Shown here one piece after another: positions 46,533 through 55,571 of a stretch of DNA of 64,000 bases. Source of the DNA: Gammaproteobacteria bacterium. Lineage in GTDB: Bacteria > Pseudomonadota > Gammaproteobacteria > Ga0077554 > Ga007554. Location of the stretch: NCBI GenBank assembly GCA_021731145.1, contig JAKFXX010000012.1:1-64000 (forward strand), read 5' to 3'. The notes below the pieces were generated by a model. It was not told where the DNA came from. It was given only the letters and a program-made list of their open reading frames with translations, and did not search any database. Numbering within the stretch: the first letter of the stretch is position 1; every line of letters starts with the position of its first letter. The position numbers and the translations under genes were made by a program.

Positions 46533-47498
46533 ATGAATCTGAACTTCCTTGAATTTGAACGCCCCATCGCCGAGCTGGAGGCCAAGATCGAAGAATTGCG
46601 TTACGTAGGTAGCGACAATGAGATCAATATCAGTGAAGAGATTGCGCGCCTCGAAGCGCGTAGCAGGGTGTTGACCAAATCAATCTTTTCTTCGCTTACC
46701 GCGTGGCAGACCGCGCAAGTGGCGCGCCATCCGCAGCGCCCCTACACGCTGGATTACATGAGCCGAATTTTCACCGATTTTGAAGAATTGCATGGTGACC
46801 GCAGTTATGCCGATGACGCCGCGATTGTCGGTGGCGTTGCGCGCCTGGATGACAAGCCGGTGATGGTGATAGGCCAACAAAAGGGACGTGACACCAAGGA
46901 AAGGGTGCGGCGCAATTATGGCATGCCGCGACCGGAAGGTTATCGCAAGGCGTTGCGCCTGATGCAGATGGCCGAGCGTTTCAAGCTGCCTCTGCTTACC
47001 TTTATCGACACCCCCGGCGCTTATCCCGGCATCGACGCCGAGGAGCGCAATCAGAGCGAGGCCATTGCCCGTAACCTGTTTGTGATGTCCGAACTGCGCA
47101 TCCCGATCATTTGCACCGTCATCGGCGAGGGCGGTTCCGGCGGCGCGCTCGCCATTGGGGTGGGCGATCATGTGCAGATGTTGCAATACAGCACCTATTC
47201 AGTGATCTCGCCCGAGGGTTGCGCCTCCATTCTATGGAAAAGCGCGGACAAGGCTGCCGAGGCCGCCGCAGCCTTAGGCATTACCTCCGCCAAGCTCAAA
47301 GCGCTGGGGCTGGTGGATAATGTGATCGAAGAACCGTTGGGCGGCAGCCACCGTGACCCCGATACCATGGCGGCGAATCTCAAGGCAGTGCTGTTGAAGG
47401 ATCTGGACCGCCTCAGCCAGATCGACATCGACAAACTGCTCGAAGCGCGTTATGCACGGCTCATGAACTTTGGGCATTTTGCCTCGGCGCGTAAGTGA
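46533..47498 (+). CDS. accA: Acetyl-CoA carboxylase carboxyltransferase subunit alpha
   Basis: AccA forms the carboxyltransferase with AccD and makes malonyl-CoA for fatty acid synthesis. The 321 residues start [22 protein letters not shown] and contain the crotonase-fold motifs [46 protein letters not shown] and [15 protein letters not shown]. Length and sequence are standard. tilS follows closely, as in many gammaproteobacteria. Confidence 0.97.
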   Translation: MNLNFLEFERPIAELEAKIEELRYVGSDNEINISEEIARLEARSRVLTKSIFSSLTAWQTAQVARHPQRPYTLDYMSRIFTDFEELHGDRSYADDAAIVGGVARLDDKPVMVIGQQKGRDTKERVRRNYGMPRPEGYRKALRLMQMAERFKLPLLTFIDTPGAYPGIDAEERNQSEAIARNLFVMSELRIPIICTVIGEGGSGGALAIGVGDHVQMLQYSTYSVISPEGCASILWKSADKAAEAAAALGITSAKLKALGLVDNVIEEPLGGSHRDPDTMAANLKAVLLKDLDRLSQIDIDKLLEARYARLMNFGHFASARK

Positions 47499-47523
47499 AG
47501 GCGCGCTTTACCCTGATCCAACC

Positions 47524-48906
47524 GTGACTTCACCTCGTCGCCCCGCAGATGATTTCTCACGGCGCTTGCTCAATTCGTTAGACCCGCTGCCGCCCGCGCG
47601 ACGCTTTTGGATAGCTTACAGCGGCGGGCGCGATTCCACAGTGCTGCTGCATGCGCTCTCTGGAATACGCGCCTTCTTGTCTCCCGGCGTACAGTTATGC
47701 GCGGTGCATGTCGATCACGGCCTGAGCCCTCACGCAGGCGCATGGGCGCGTCATTGTGAGGCGGTCTGTGCCCGGCTCGGCATTCCTTGCCATACACTGC
47801 GCGTCAATGCCGCTCCCCAGTCTGGTGAAAGCCCCGAAGCGGCAGCACGCCAGGCACGTTACCAGGCCATTGCCTCGCTCATTGAGGCGGGTGACTGCCT
47901 GCTCACTGCCCACCATCAGGACGATCAAGCCGAAACCCTGCTGCTGCAACTGCTGCGTGGCGCAGGCCCGCATGGTCTGGCCGCCATGCCTGTGCATGCC
48001 CCGTTTGCCAATGGATGTCTCGCGCGTCCGCTGCTAGGCTTTACGCACGACGAACTGGCCGCCCACGCCGCTCAGCATGATCTTTCCTGGGTCGATGACC
48101 ACAGCAACTTCGACACTGGCTTTGAACGCAATTACCTGCGCCACGAGGTCATGCCGCACTTCAAGAAACGCTGGCCGGCGTGCGCAAGCACACTGTCACG
48201 TGCCGCCGCGAATGCTGCCGAGGCGGCGGCGTTGCTGGATGCGCTGGCGGACAATGATCTGCAAGCATTGCGTGGCCCGCTGCCGGGCACATTGTTGGTA
48301 AGCCAGTTGTTAAAGCTGGATGATGTGCGCCAGCGCAATGCGTTGCGCCGCTGGTTCAAAATGTTGGGCCTCCCTGCGCCGTGGGCGGCGCACCTCCAGA
48401 GGATTCAGGGCGACGTGCTGGCCGCTGCCGAAGACAGCACCCCCTGCGTGCGCTGGGCCGGCGCCGAGGTGCGCCGTTATCGCGACCTGATGTATGCCAT
48501 GCCTCCACTGCCTGCACATGATGCCAACACCGTGTTGGCGTGGGATCTGGAGCAACCCTTGATATTGCCGGATGGCAATGGAAGATTGACCGCACACAGC
48601 GTGACGGGCGGTGGTCTCAAGGCATCGCTGTGTCGCGCGCCAACCGTTAGTGTACGCTTCCGTCAAGGCGGTGAGCGATGCCGTCCCTCAGGGCGAGGCC
48701 ACACCCACATCCTGAAAAAACTCTTGCAGGAGCAGGGCATACCACCCTGGCAGCGCGACCGCATACCGCTGATTTATGTTGGTGACCAACTCGCGGCAGT
48801 GGCGGGTTTGTGGGTCTGCGAACCGTTTCAGGCCGGGAATGGCGAAGCGGGGATTGCTCTGGAATGGAATCATCAAAATTCCTTCTCCAATTTAAGTCTC
48901 ATTTAA
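47524..48906 (+). CDS. tilS: tRNA(Ile)-lysidine synthetase
   Basis: TilS attaches lysine to C34 of the CAU-anticodon tRNA(Ile), changing its specificity to AUA. The N-terminal PP-loop ATPase has IAYSGGRDSTVLLHAL, VHVDHGLSPHAGAWA and AHHQDDQAETLLLQLLRG; the TilS central and C-terminal domains follow. The frame is open from TTG 47470 inside accA; GTG 47524, 26 bp after accA, is a plausible start, but no strong Shine-Dalgarno settles it. The 3' end contains a regulator box for the next gene. Confidence 0.93.
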   Translation: MTSPRRPADDFSRRLLNSLDPLPPARRFWIAYSGGRDSTVLLHALSGIRAFLSPGVQLCAVHVDHGLSPHAGAWARHCEAVCARLGIPCHTLRVNAAPQSGESPEAAARQARYQAIASLIEAGDCLLTAHHQDDQAETLLLQLLRGAGPHGLAAMPVHAPFANGCLARPLLGFTHDELAAHAAQHDLSWVDDHSNFDTGFERNYLRHEVMPHFKKRWPACASTLSRAAANAAEAAALLDALADNDLQALRGPLPGTLLVSQLLKLDDVRQRNALRRWFKMLGLPAPWAAHLQRIQGDVLAAAEDSTPCVRWAGAEVRRYRDLMYAMPPLPAHDANTVLAWDLEQPLILPDGNGRLTAHSVTGGGLKASLCRAPTVSVRFRQGGERCRPSGRGHTHILKKLLQEQGIPPWQRDRIPLIYVGDQLAAVAGLWVCEPFQAGNGEAGIALEWNHQNSFSNLSLI

Positions 48907-48907
48907 G
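48891..48907 (+). promoter_or_regulatory. PmrA/QseB-type response-regulator box upstream of the first PepSY gene
   Basis: TTTAAG-N5-TTTAAG (half sites 48891-48896 and 48902-48907), an 11-bp-phased direct repeat matching the YTTAAK-N5-YTTAAK pattern of PmrA-like regulators. A TAGTAT -10-like element lies 10 bp downstream (48918-48923), so the box covers the -35 position. It overlaps the end of tilS. Confidence 0.65.
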
Positions 48908-48982
48908 CATCTACCTCTAGTATGACCTCCACGAAACGGCAATCATGCCGGATCGATGATTCACATTGAATGGAGAGTAATC

Positions 48983-49333
48983 ATGGCTAAGAAAACGATT
49001 ATCTTGATGGGCACACTCATCGCATTGGGTACCGCTGGCGCATTTGCTTATGCCAGTTCCGAGAAGAAGCATGAGAACGATGCTATCGCTGAATTGGCGA
49101 AGACGAAGGTTTCGCTTTCCCAGGCGATCTCGGTCGCGGAGCAGCATGTGTCCGGCAAGGCCTCACGTGCTTCGCTGGAGGATGAGCATGGCCGCCTTGT
49201 CTACAATGTAGAGGTGGCGAGCGCAAAAAAGGTAATGGACGTTAAGGTCGATAGCACTAACGGTAAGGTCATCAGTGCCAAGCCGGACAAGGCCGATGCC
49301 GAGCATGAAGGGCAGGAGGAAGATGGGGGGTGA
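48983..49333 (+). CDS. Secreted PepSY domain protein
   Basis: A 116-residue protein with a signal peptide (MAKKTIILMGTLIALGTAGAFAYA) and one PepSY domain (KVSLSQAISVAEQHVSGKASRASLEDEHGRLVYNVEV...). The acidic tail ends DAEHEGQEEDGG. GGAGAG precedes ATG 48983; the ORF is open from 48956. PepSY proteins act in the periplasm, often beside two-component systems. It has a PmrA-type box upstream and lies 283 bp before the response regulator gene. Confidence 0.88.
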   Translation: MAKKTIILMGTLIALGTAGAFAYASSEKKHENDAIAELAKTKVSLSQAISVAEQHVSGKASRASLEDEHGRLVYNVEVASAKKVMDVKVDSTNGKVISAKPDKADAEHEGQEEDGG

Positions 49334-49396
49334 GCCAAGCGGGGGCAGGAGTATGCCCCTGTCGGATCACTTGAGAAAGCTCTGAACAATTCATCA

Positions 49397-49457
49397 CTGA
49401 ATTTTTCAGAGGCGTGACGTCCTTGTTCGCGGAACCTCTGAATTTTTCAGAGGTTCC
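49397..49457. repeat. Two copies of a palindromic 16-mer before the two-component system
   Basis: CTGAATTTTTCAGAGG occurs at 49397-49412 and 49438-49453. The second copy is extended into a perfect 12-bp stem (GGAACCTCTGAA at 49431-49442, TTCAGAGGTTCC at 49446-49457). It could be a tandem operator or a hairpin downstream of the PepSY gene. The rest of the 49334-49615 gap shows only a small GGGGCA/TGCCCC stem (49342-49359). Confidence 0.55.
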
Positions 49458-49615
49458 ATTATGATGTTCTGATGAGTAGGCTACGGTGATGGAACAGTTC
49501 AAACATGCGCTTTTACTGGTGGCGAATGTGACGCATGGCGCGTGCTCGGCGGGGTGGAATAGACCTGGCGGTGGGTGGTTCCGGCTGCTTTATGCTGTAT
49601 CCGTGAGCTAGATCC

Positions 49616-50278
49616 ATGCGCCTGTTGCTCGTCGAAGACGATCCGATGATTGGTAAAAGCGCCCAGAAAGGGCTCAAGCAGGACGGCTATACGGTCGATT
49701 GGGTTCGCGATGGACAGGCCGCCGAGCTGGCGTTGGAGAATGGCGTGTATGACATGGTGCTGCTCGATCTTGGGCTGCCGCGCAAGGCTGGGCTTGAGGT
49801 GCTCGCTAACCTTCGCCGCAGGAAAAATCGCATTCCTGTGCTCATCCTTACAGCAAGGGACTCGGTGGCTGATCGTGTTAAGGGACTCGATGCAGGCGCC
49901 GACGACTACCTCGTTAAGCCTTTTGATCTCGACGAGCTTGCCGCGCGCATCCGCGCACTGCTGCGGCGGCAAGCTGGCCGCGCCGAGCCGATCATTGAGC
50001 ATGGCAGACTCGCTGTATACCCTGCCACTCATGAGGTGCTTCTCGACGGTGTGCGAGTGAACTTATCGGCGCGGGAATTTTCATTATTGCATGCACTGCT
50101 CGAACGGCCCGGCGTACCTCTCTCCCGGGTCCAGTTGGAGGAGCGTATCTACGGCTGGGGTGAAGAGATCGAGAGCAATGCGGTTGAGGTATATATACAC
50201 TCACTGCGGCGTAAACTGGGCGTGGAGTTTATCAAGAACATCCGGGGTGTGGGCTACATGGTGCCGAAAGAGCTGTGA
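49616..50278 (+). CDS. OmpR-family response regulator (QseB/PmrA-like)
   Basis: A 220-residue regulator with a receiver (phospho-acceptor Asp51 in MVLLDLGLPRKAG, LVKPFDLDELAARI) and an OmpR-type winged helix (about 125-218; VNLSAREFSLLHALLERPG, ESNAVEVYIHSLRRKLG). It is closest in style to QseB/PmrA/TctD. Its stop overlaps the kinase GTG by 4 bp. The nearby YTTAAG-N5-YTTAAG boxes are the type of site this subfamily binds, so it probably controls the flanking PepSY, membrane protein and efflux genes. Confidence 0.92.
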   Translation: MRLLLVEDDPMIGKSAQKGLKQDGYTVDWVRDGQAAELALENGVYDMVLLDLGLPRKAGLEVLANLRRRKNRIPVLILTARDSVADRVKGLDAGADDYLVKPFDLDELAARIRALLRRQAGRAEPIIEHGRLAVYPATHEVLLDGVRVNLSAREFSLLHALLERPGVPLSRVQLEERIYGWGEEIESNAVEVYIHSLRRKLGVEFIKNIRGVGYMVPKEL

Positions 50279-51591
50279 CATCAATCCGCCGCTATCTGCT
50301 GGTGGCACTGCTCGGGGCAGTAACTACCGTGATGCTGCTCGGTGCATTTGCCATGTATCGTATGGCACGTGAGGAGGCGGATGAGATTTTCGATTACCAC
50401 TTGCGGCAAGTCGCACTTTCGCTGCGAGACCAGGCATTCGAAAGTGCGGTGGTACCCAAAGGCGAAGCCGATGAGGAAGACTTCGATTTCGTCATCCAGG
50501 TATGGGACCGGGAAGGCGTGAGGCTCTACTATTCGCATCCGCATAGCGCGCTACCCGATCACGCACAACTCGGTTTTTCCACCATCCAGGCCAGAGACGG
50601 CGCATGGCGCGTATTTACCGCCCAGTTGCGCGGACAGACCATTCAGGTCGCCCAGCCGATGAGCGTGCGCAATGAACTGGCCGCTGAGGCCGCCCTGCGC
50701 ACCTTGATGCCGTTCTTTATCCTGCTGCCGGTGTTGGGGGTGCTGATATGGGTTGTTGTAGGCCGCGGCTTATCACCGCTTGAGCAGATCGCGCAAGCGG
50801 TGACCGCCCGGACGCCAGCAGCTCTGGATCCACTATCTGAGCAACGGGCGCCGGAAGAAGTGCAGCCGCTGGTGCATGCGCTCAATGATCTCCTGGCAAG
50901 GCTGAAAAGCGCCATGGAGGCTCAGCGTGACTTCATCGCCGACGCCGCCCACGAGCTGCGCACGCCGCTTGCCGCCTTGCAGCTTCAAGTACAACTCGTC
51001 AAAAGGGCAACGGATGCGCAGGAACGCACTGAGACTATTGCGGAGCTGGAACAAGGGTTGCAACGCACGATTCATGCGGTGCAACAGTTGCTCACTCTTG
51101 CACGCCAGGAACCGGGTGAGGTCGAGCGCCCATTTGCGCCCGTGAAGTTCGGAGAGCTTGTCCGATTGGTTGTGGCCGGGCATGTGCGCATGGCCGAAGC
51201 CAGACAGATTGATCTCGGCGTCTCTTCCGTGGATAACAACGCGTTGGTGCAAGGCGATGCGGATGCGTTACGCATTTTAATTGCGAATCTGGTCGAGAAC
51301 GCAATTCGCTATACTCCCGCTGGTGGCAAGGTCGATGTGTCGGTAGGTGTCGATGAGGGACGGCCATTTGCGGAAGTCGCCGACACCGGGCCGGGCATTC
51401 CGCCCGAGGATCGCGAGCGGGTATTCGACCGCTTCTATCGCCGTGCTGGAACCGAAGAGTCTGGCAGCGGACTGGGGCTGGCTATTGTCAAGGCGATTGC
51501 AGAACGCCATGGTGCCACAGTGACGCTTGGCGAGGCGAGCGGCGGCGGGTTGCGGGTTTGCGTGAAGTTTGCCGCAATGAGCGCAGGTTGA
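50275..51591 (+). CDS. Sensor histidine kinase (QseC/PmrB-like)
   Basis: A 438-residue inner-membrane kinase: two TM helices (about 8-28 and 143-163) around a periplasmic sensor of about 110 residues rich in acidic residues (PKGEADEEDFDFV), then HAMP-like linker, HisKA with phospho-His226 (DAAHELRTPLAAL), and HATPase (NLVENAIRYTP, ADTGPGIPPEDRERVF, GSGLGLAIVKAIAERHG). It begins with GTG overlapping the regulator stop. The acidic sensor region might detect cations, which would fit the PepSY and transporter neighbours; this is speculative. Confidence 0.93.
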   Translation: MTSIRRYLLVALLGAVTTVMLLGAFAMYRMAREEADEIFDYHLRQVALSLRDQAFESAVVPKGEADEEDFDFVIQVWDREGVRLYYSHPHSALPDHAQLGFSTIQARDGAWRVFTAQLRGQTIQVAQPMSVRNELAAEAALRTLMPFFILLPVLGVLIWVVVGRGLSPLEQIAQAVTARTPAALDPLSEQRAPEEVQPLVHALNDLLARLKSAMEAQRDFIADAAHELRTPLAALQLQVQLVKRATDAQERTETIAELEQGLQRTIHAVQQLLTLARQEPGEVERPFAPVKFGELVRLVVAGHVRMAEARQIDLGVSSVDNNALVQGDADALRILIANLVENAIRYTPAGGKVDVSVGVDEGRPFAEVADTGPGIPPEDRERVFDRFYRRAGTEESGSGLGLAIVKAIAERHGATVTLGEASGGGLRVCVKFAAMSAG

Positions 51592-51672
51592 CTGCGAGCG
51601 AATTTTTTGCCGGAAGATTGGCCAATACATGCAGTGGCTGGAACTCGTCTGCCCCAAATTTGATTTATGGTA

Positions 51673-52989
51673 TCAGGCCATCACGGTAGTAAAGAGCATC
51701 GCCATGGCGACCAACCCCATGACAAGCGTGGCAAGCCAGCCGAGTGCCTTGAGCCGGAGTGAAATTACAAACTGCTGCATGATCCGTTGATTTGCAGCCA
51801 TCACCATCAGCATCGCCATAATCGGGACTGCGATTACGCCGTTGATCACAGCGCTCCAATAGAGGGCCTTGATAGGGTCGATCGGCGTGAAGTCCAGTAA
51901 TGTGCCTATGATCGTTGCGGCTGCGACAATGCCATAAAAGCCTTTTGCTTCCATGGATTTCAAGCTAAGGCCATTGCGCCAGCCAAGCACCTCCGAGACA
52001 GCATAGGCGGCTGAACTGGCGAGTATCGGGACAGCGAGCAGCCCGGTTCCAATGATTCCGGCAGCAAATAAATGAAAGGCGAAATCGCCGGCAATTGGAC
52101 GCAGCGCTTGGGCTGCCTGGGCCGAGGTTTGAATATCCGTGATGCCTTGCCGATGCAGCGTTACCGCGGCAGTGAGTATTATAAAAAATGCGATTGCGTT
52201 GGAAAAAAGCATGCCTATTGCAGTGTCGATCTTCAGACGCTGAAGATGTTCCCTGGCTTGTTCGGGCGCCTTGATCAAAGCTTGATCCTTTCCCGACGCG
52301 CGTTGCTCTTCAACCTCTTGAGACGCTTGCCAGAAAAAAAGATAGGGACTGATAGTGGTTCCGAAAACCGCAACGACATTCATTATGAAATCGCGCGAAA
52401 GCGAAACTGAAGGGAAAACCGTTCGGTACACCACTTCCCCCCAAGGAATTTGTACCGCGAAAAGAACGCCCACGTAGGCGAATAAAGCCAGCGTGAGCCA
52501 TTTCAAAATCGATGCGAACCGATGGTAAGGCACGTATATCTGCAAGACAAGGCAAAGCAGGCCAAAGACAAGGGCATGCCAGTGCTGACCACCTCCCACA
52601 ACCAGTTGCAGTGCGTCCCCCATGGCGGCGATATCCGCCGCTATGTTCACCGTATTGGCAAAAACCAGCAGGGCTACCAGAAAATAGACCACCTTTGCCG
52701 GGTAATGGTGACGCATGTTGCCTGCAATACCACGTCCCGTCACACGGCCGATACGTGCGCTGATTAATTGAATGGCCATCATAAGCGGCAGGGTAAGAAC
52801 GACTGTCCACAGCAATCCAAACCCAAATTGGGCGCCCGCCTGTGAATATGTTGCGATCCCGCTCGGGTCGTCGTCGGCGGCACCGGAGACGAGTCCCGGC
52901 CCTAGTTTACGCAGGAATCGACCGGGCGCCTGCCCGATGCCAGTGCGCGCTGCATCTGCCGTGTCGGGTGTCTTGCGCTGTGCGTTTAT
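51673..52989 (-). CDS. NRAMP-related divalent metal transporter lacking a canonical start codon
   Basis: A polytopic NRAMP-family transporter of about 438 residues. The usual translation from TTG 52815 would miss TM1; the frame continues upstream through RFLRKLGPGLVSGAADDDPSGIATYSQAG, clearly native NRAMP N-terminus. No ATG, GTG or TTG is found between there and the upstream TAG; the best candidate is ATA 52989, 6 nt after GGGGGA. The TM1 metal motif is DDDPSG, not the classical DPGN, and TM6 reads TTISPYLFFWQ without the MPH triad, so the protein belongs to a divergent clade and its ion (Mn, Mg or other) is uncertain. Confidence 0.85.
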   Translation of the reverse strand: MNAQRKTPDTADAARTGIGQAPGRFLRKLGPGLVSGAADDDPSGIATYSQAGAQFGFGLLWTVVLTLPLMMAIQLISARIGRVTGRGIAGNMRHHYPAKVVYFLVALLVFANTVNIAADIAAMGDALQLVVGGGQHWHALVFGLLCLVLQIYVPYHRFASILKWLTLALFAYVGVLFAVQIPWGEVVYRTVFPSVSLSRDFIMNVVAVFGTTISPYLFFWQASQEVEEQRASGKDQALIKAPEQAREHLQRLKIDTAIGMLFSNAIAFFIILTAAVTLHRQGITDIQTSAQAAQALRPIAGDFAFHLFAAGIIGTGLLAVPILASSAAYAVSEVLGWRNGLSLKSMEAKGFYGIVAAATIIGTLLDFTPIDPIKALYWSAVINGVIAVPIMAMLMVMAANQRIMQQFVISLRLKALGWLATLVMGLVAMAMLFTTVMA

Positions 52990-53104
52990 CTTGAATCCCC
53001 CTGAAGTTTTTCTATAAGTCGTGATCTCCGCAGTGGTGCTGCGTTTCGGCAGCTAACAGAGGGGCTTTTCATTCTGGAGGATGGCACATGCCGATGTCGG
53101 CGCC

Positions 53105-53121
53105 CTTAAGTCAGATTTAAG
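53105..53121 (+). promoter_or_regulatory. PmrA/QseB-type box between the NRAMP gene and a small membrane protein
   Basis: CTTAAG-N5-TTTAAG (53105-53110 and 53116-53121), with CATAAA as a -10-like element 9 bp later (53131-53136), upstream of the gene at 53194. The site lies in the divergent region with the NRAMP gene, so it might affect both. Confidence 0.7.
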
Positions 53122-53193
53122 TTTTACGATCATAAAGTGTACATCAACGTGAAGAGCATTACTTCACGAACCGACGCAGAAAGGAGATGATTC

Positions 53194-53553
53194 ATGGAGC
53201 GCAAAACTGGCAGAGTGTGGCTCGGTTGCTGTGATGAGGAAAATTTTTTGGAAAACATTAAAAATTCAGGACTCTCGATCCATATCCTTCCCACCTCGGC
53301 CACATTGGTTGGCGCATGTATCACGGCGGTCAGCTTGGTCAAGTTGATGCACTTGGGGCGTGCCGGATTTTTCGTCGACAAGCTGCTTGCCCTGGACACC
53401 ATCATGTTTTTGGCGAGCGCTATCGTGTCCTTTATGTCGATGCGGGTTCGGCGTCTCGAACGTCGGCTCGAAATCCTCGCTGAAATGGTGTTCCTGGTTG
53501 CTCTCGGGTTTGTTGCTATCGCGGCCGTGTTTATTGCTTTTGAGATATCATAA
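53194..53553 (+). CDS. Small three-TM membrane protein of unknown function
   Basis: A 119-residue protein with a hydrophilic N-terminus (MERKTGRVWLGCCDEENFLENI) and three predicted TM helices at about 32-52, 64-84 and 94-117. A Arg-rich loop (MRVRRLERRLEIL) lies between the last two. AAGGAGATG precedes the start. It has a PmrA-type box upstream, placing it in the presumed regulon. I do not recognise the family. Confidence 0.75.
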   Translation: MERKTGRVWLGCCDEENFLENIKNSGLSIHILPTSATLVGACITAVSLVKLMHLGRAGFFVDKLLALDTIMFLASAIVSFMSMRVRRLERRLEILAEMVFLVALGFVAIAAVFIAFEIS

Positions 53554-53657
53554 TGTTGAATGAACAGGCAGAAATAAAGTATCAATTTTCTCCGCAGATT
53601 CAATTTCGACCTGCAAAAAGCAGGCTGATCGAAAAAATCTGCGCTTTTCAACAGCCG

Positions 53658-53674
53658 GTTAAGGATAACTTAAG
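53658..53674 (+). promoter_or_regulatory. PmrA/QseB-type box upstream of the PepSY-efflux operon
   Basis: GTTAAG-N5-CTTAAG (53658-53663 and 53669-53674); the first half site has one mismatch to YTTAAG. A weak -10-like TAGGTA/GGTAAT follows 6 to 8 bp later. It precedes the second PepSY gene and the RND genes behind it. Confidence 0.6.
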
Positions 53675-53749
53675 TATTCGTAGGTAATGCGCCAATCACG
53701 GTAACGCGGTAAGCGTTATTGATTATTGCTTTACTTCAGGAGGAATATC

Positions 53750-54085
53750 ATGGGCGAGAAACTGTCATTCATTATTGTCGCCGTGACTGCCGCAGCCTTG
53801 GCAGTTGCGATATTGTATGCAGGTCAGGAGATGCTTCAGGACGTAAACGATGCGGATGTCATTGAGCAGACCAAGATCAGCCTGATCCAAGCTGTTTCTG
53901 ATGCGGAACGGCATGCCAACGGCAAGGCTGCCAGGGTGGACTTGGAAGATGAGAATGGTGAAGTGGTTTACAGAGTGAAAATTATCAATGCGGGTGAAGC
54001 CACTGAGGTGCATGTGGACGGCAAGACCGGCAAGATTCTGAGCATGCAAGGGGATCAAGCCGACGACCCCTTGACTGGGTCATAA
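53750..54085 (+). CDS. Secreted PepSY domain protein, paralogue
   Basis: A 111-residue paralogue of the protein at 48983: signal anchor (MGEKLSFIIVAVTAAALAVAILYA) and one PepSY domain (KISLIQAVSDAERHANGKAARVDLEDENGEVVYRVKI). AGGAGG is placed 7 nt before ATG 53750, so the open codons from 53726 are not used. It is the first gene of a probable operon with the tripartite RND pump, and may link a periplasmic signal to the kinase. Confidence 0.88.
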   Translation: MGEKLSFIIVAVTAAALAVAILYAGQEMLQDVNDADVIEQTKISLIQAVSDAERHANGKAARVDLEDENGEVVYRVKIINAGEATEVHVDGKTGKILSMQGDQADDPLTGS

Positions 54086-54110
54086 AAAAGCTTAACCAAG
54101 CCTTTTTCCA

Positions 54111-55571
54111 ATGCGAACGGATACCATGAGTGAATGTTCCCGCAGGTTCGCGCCACGGTTTTTGCCCCGATTTTTTAAAGCGAAAAGCCCGCATGTCGGG
54201 CGGCGCATTGAGGCCTCCGAATTGCTCGTGGGTTGCGCCGTGATGACGTTGACAGCTTTCATCGCTGGTTGCGCAGGCTATCATCCAAAACCTTTGGACG
54301 ATAACCGTCTGAATGAATCCCTGGCTGCGCCCGATCGGGTCGCCCTGGCCCGGGAGGCTGCTCGGCTCCGCCATCCGCGTTTGCCCCCCATGACACTGGA
54401 CTTTTCCCAACCCCTTACCGGCGAAGCGCTGGGTGTTATTGCCGTGTTGGCCAGCCCTGATCTACAGGCATTTCGCGCCAAGGAGGGGGTGGCACAGGCG
54501 CAGGTTTTCGCTGCGGGACTATTGCCTGATCCTCAACTTGCCGTTGGACTGGATCACCCTCTTGGCGGAGGTGGTCTGGTCAACGCGCAAAACCTGGGCC
54601 TGAGTTGGGACATCGCGCGACTGATTACGCGCCAGGGCGATATGCGTATCGCCAATAACCAGGCATTGCAAGTGCGCAATGACATTGCCTGGCAGGAATG
54701 GCTGGTGGCCAATCAGGCGGCCCTCATGGGCAGGCGTGTTGCCTATCTCGAACGGCAACAAGCTATGGCTCAGCAGTTTTCCGATATCGCCGCCAAGCTG
54801 CTTGAAGTGGCGCGCCGCAATCTGCGGGAAGGGAACGTGAAAATCGATGAAGTGGGGTTGCGCCAGGTGGCCTATCTGGATGCGCGTGATCGTGTCCTAG
54901 CGCTGGCGCGGGAACTCCAAAAGGCGCGCCAGGATTTGAACCGGGTGTTGGGTTTGTTGCCTGGGGAAATTGTTTCAGTCGCCACTTCCAGGGTTTCCTT
55001 GCCGGCATCGTTGCCGAACCCTGATGCGCTGTTTGCCGAAACGCGCACAGCACGCCTGGATTTGGCGGCGCTGAGAGCGGGCTATGATACTCAGGAGGCG
55101 CGCGTATACCGTGCAGTGCTGGGGCAGTATCCACGCTTTAATCTGGGGTTGAGCGCGGTGAGGGATACAGCAGGCGTGCGCAGTCAAAGCATCGGCATCA
55201 GCCTGGATATTCCCCTGTTCAATAGTGCTAATCGCGGTGTCATTGCCGAGGCTGAAGCCACCCGCGATAAATTGTATGCCGAATATCTGGCGCGGTTGTA
55301 TCAAACCCGTGCGGATATTGCCACGTTAATTGCAGATCTTTATCGCATCGGTCAGGAATACGAGGCATTGGCGCAACAGTTGCCGGAGCTGGAGCGAGTG
55401 GAGCGTGTCTTGCGTGCCGCGGTAGCCAGCGGCGATACCTCTCTGGTGAATTATGAGACGGTGCGTGCCACGCTGCTGGATAAACAGATCAAACTGCTGA
55501 GTTTGGAACAGGCAGCGGCTGAGCAGGGGGTGGCTTTGCAGCTTGCCGTCGGTGCGCCGCTGACGCTATGA
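54111..55571 (+). CDS. TolC-like outer-membrane efflux lipoprotein
   Basis: A 486-residue outer-membrane factor. A lipobox FIAGC (near residue 53) indicates a lipoprotein like CusC/OprM; the N-region before it is unusually long and basic, so the true start may be later (ATG 54126 or GTG 54240). Two repeated coiled-coil halves (AFRAKEGVAQAQ..., LDLAALRAGYDTQEARVY...) match the OEP fold. Its stop overlaps the adaptor gene start by 4 bp (ATGA). Confidence 0.9.
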   Translation: MRTDTMSECSRRFAPRFLPRFFKAKSPHVGRRIEASELLVGCAVMTLTAFIAGCAGYHPKPLDDNRLNESLAAPDRVALAREAARLRHPRLPPMTLDFSQPLTGEALGVIAVLASPDLQAFRAKEGVAQAQVFAAGLLPDPQLAVGLDHPLGGGGLVNAQNLGLSWDIARLITRQGDMRIANNQALQVRNDIAWQEWLVANQAALMGRRVAYLERQQAMAQQFSDIAAKLLEVARRNLREGNVKIDEVGLRQVAYLDARDRVLALARELQKARQDLNRVLGLLPGEIVSVATSRVSLPASLPNPDALFAETRTARLDLAALRAGYDTQEARVYRAVLGQYPRFNLGLSAVRDTAGVRSQSIGISLDIPLFNSANRGVIAEAEATRDKLYAEYLARLYQTRADIATLIADLYRIGQEYEALAQQLPELERVERVLRAAVASGDTSLVNYETVRATLLDKQIKLLSLEQAAAEQGVALQLAVGAPLTL

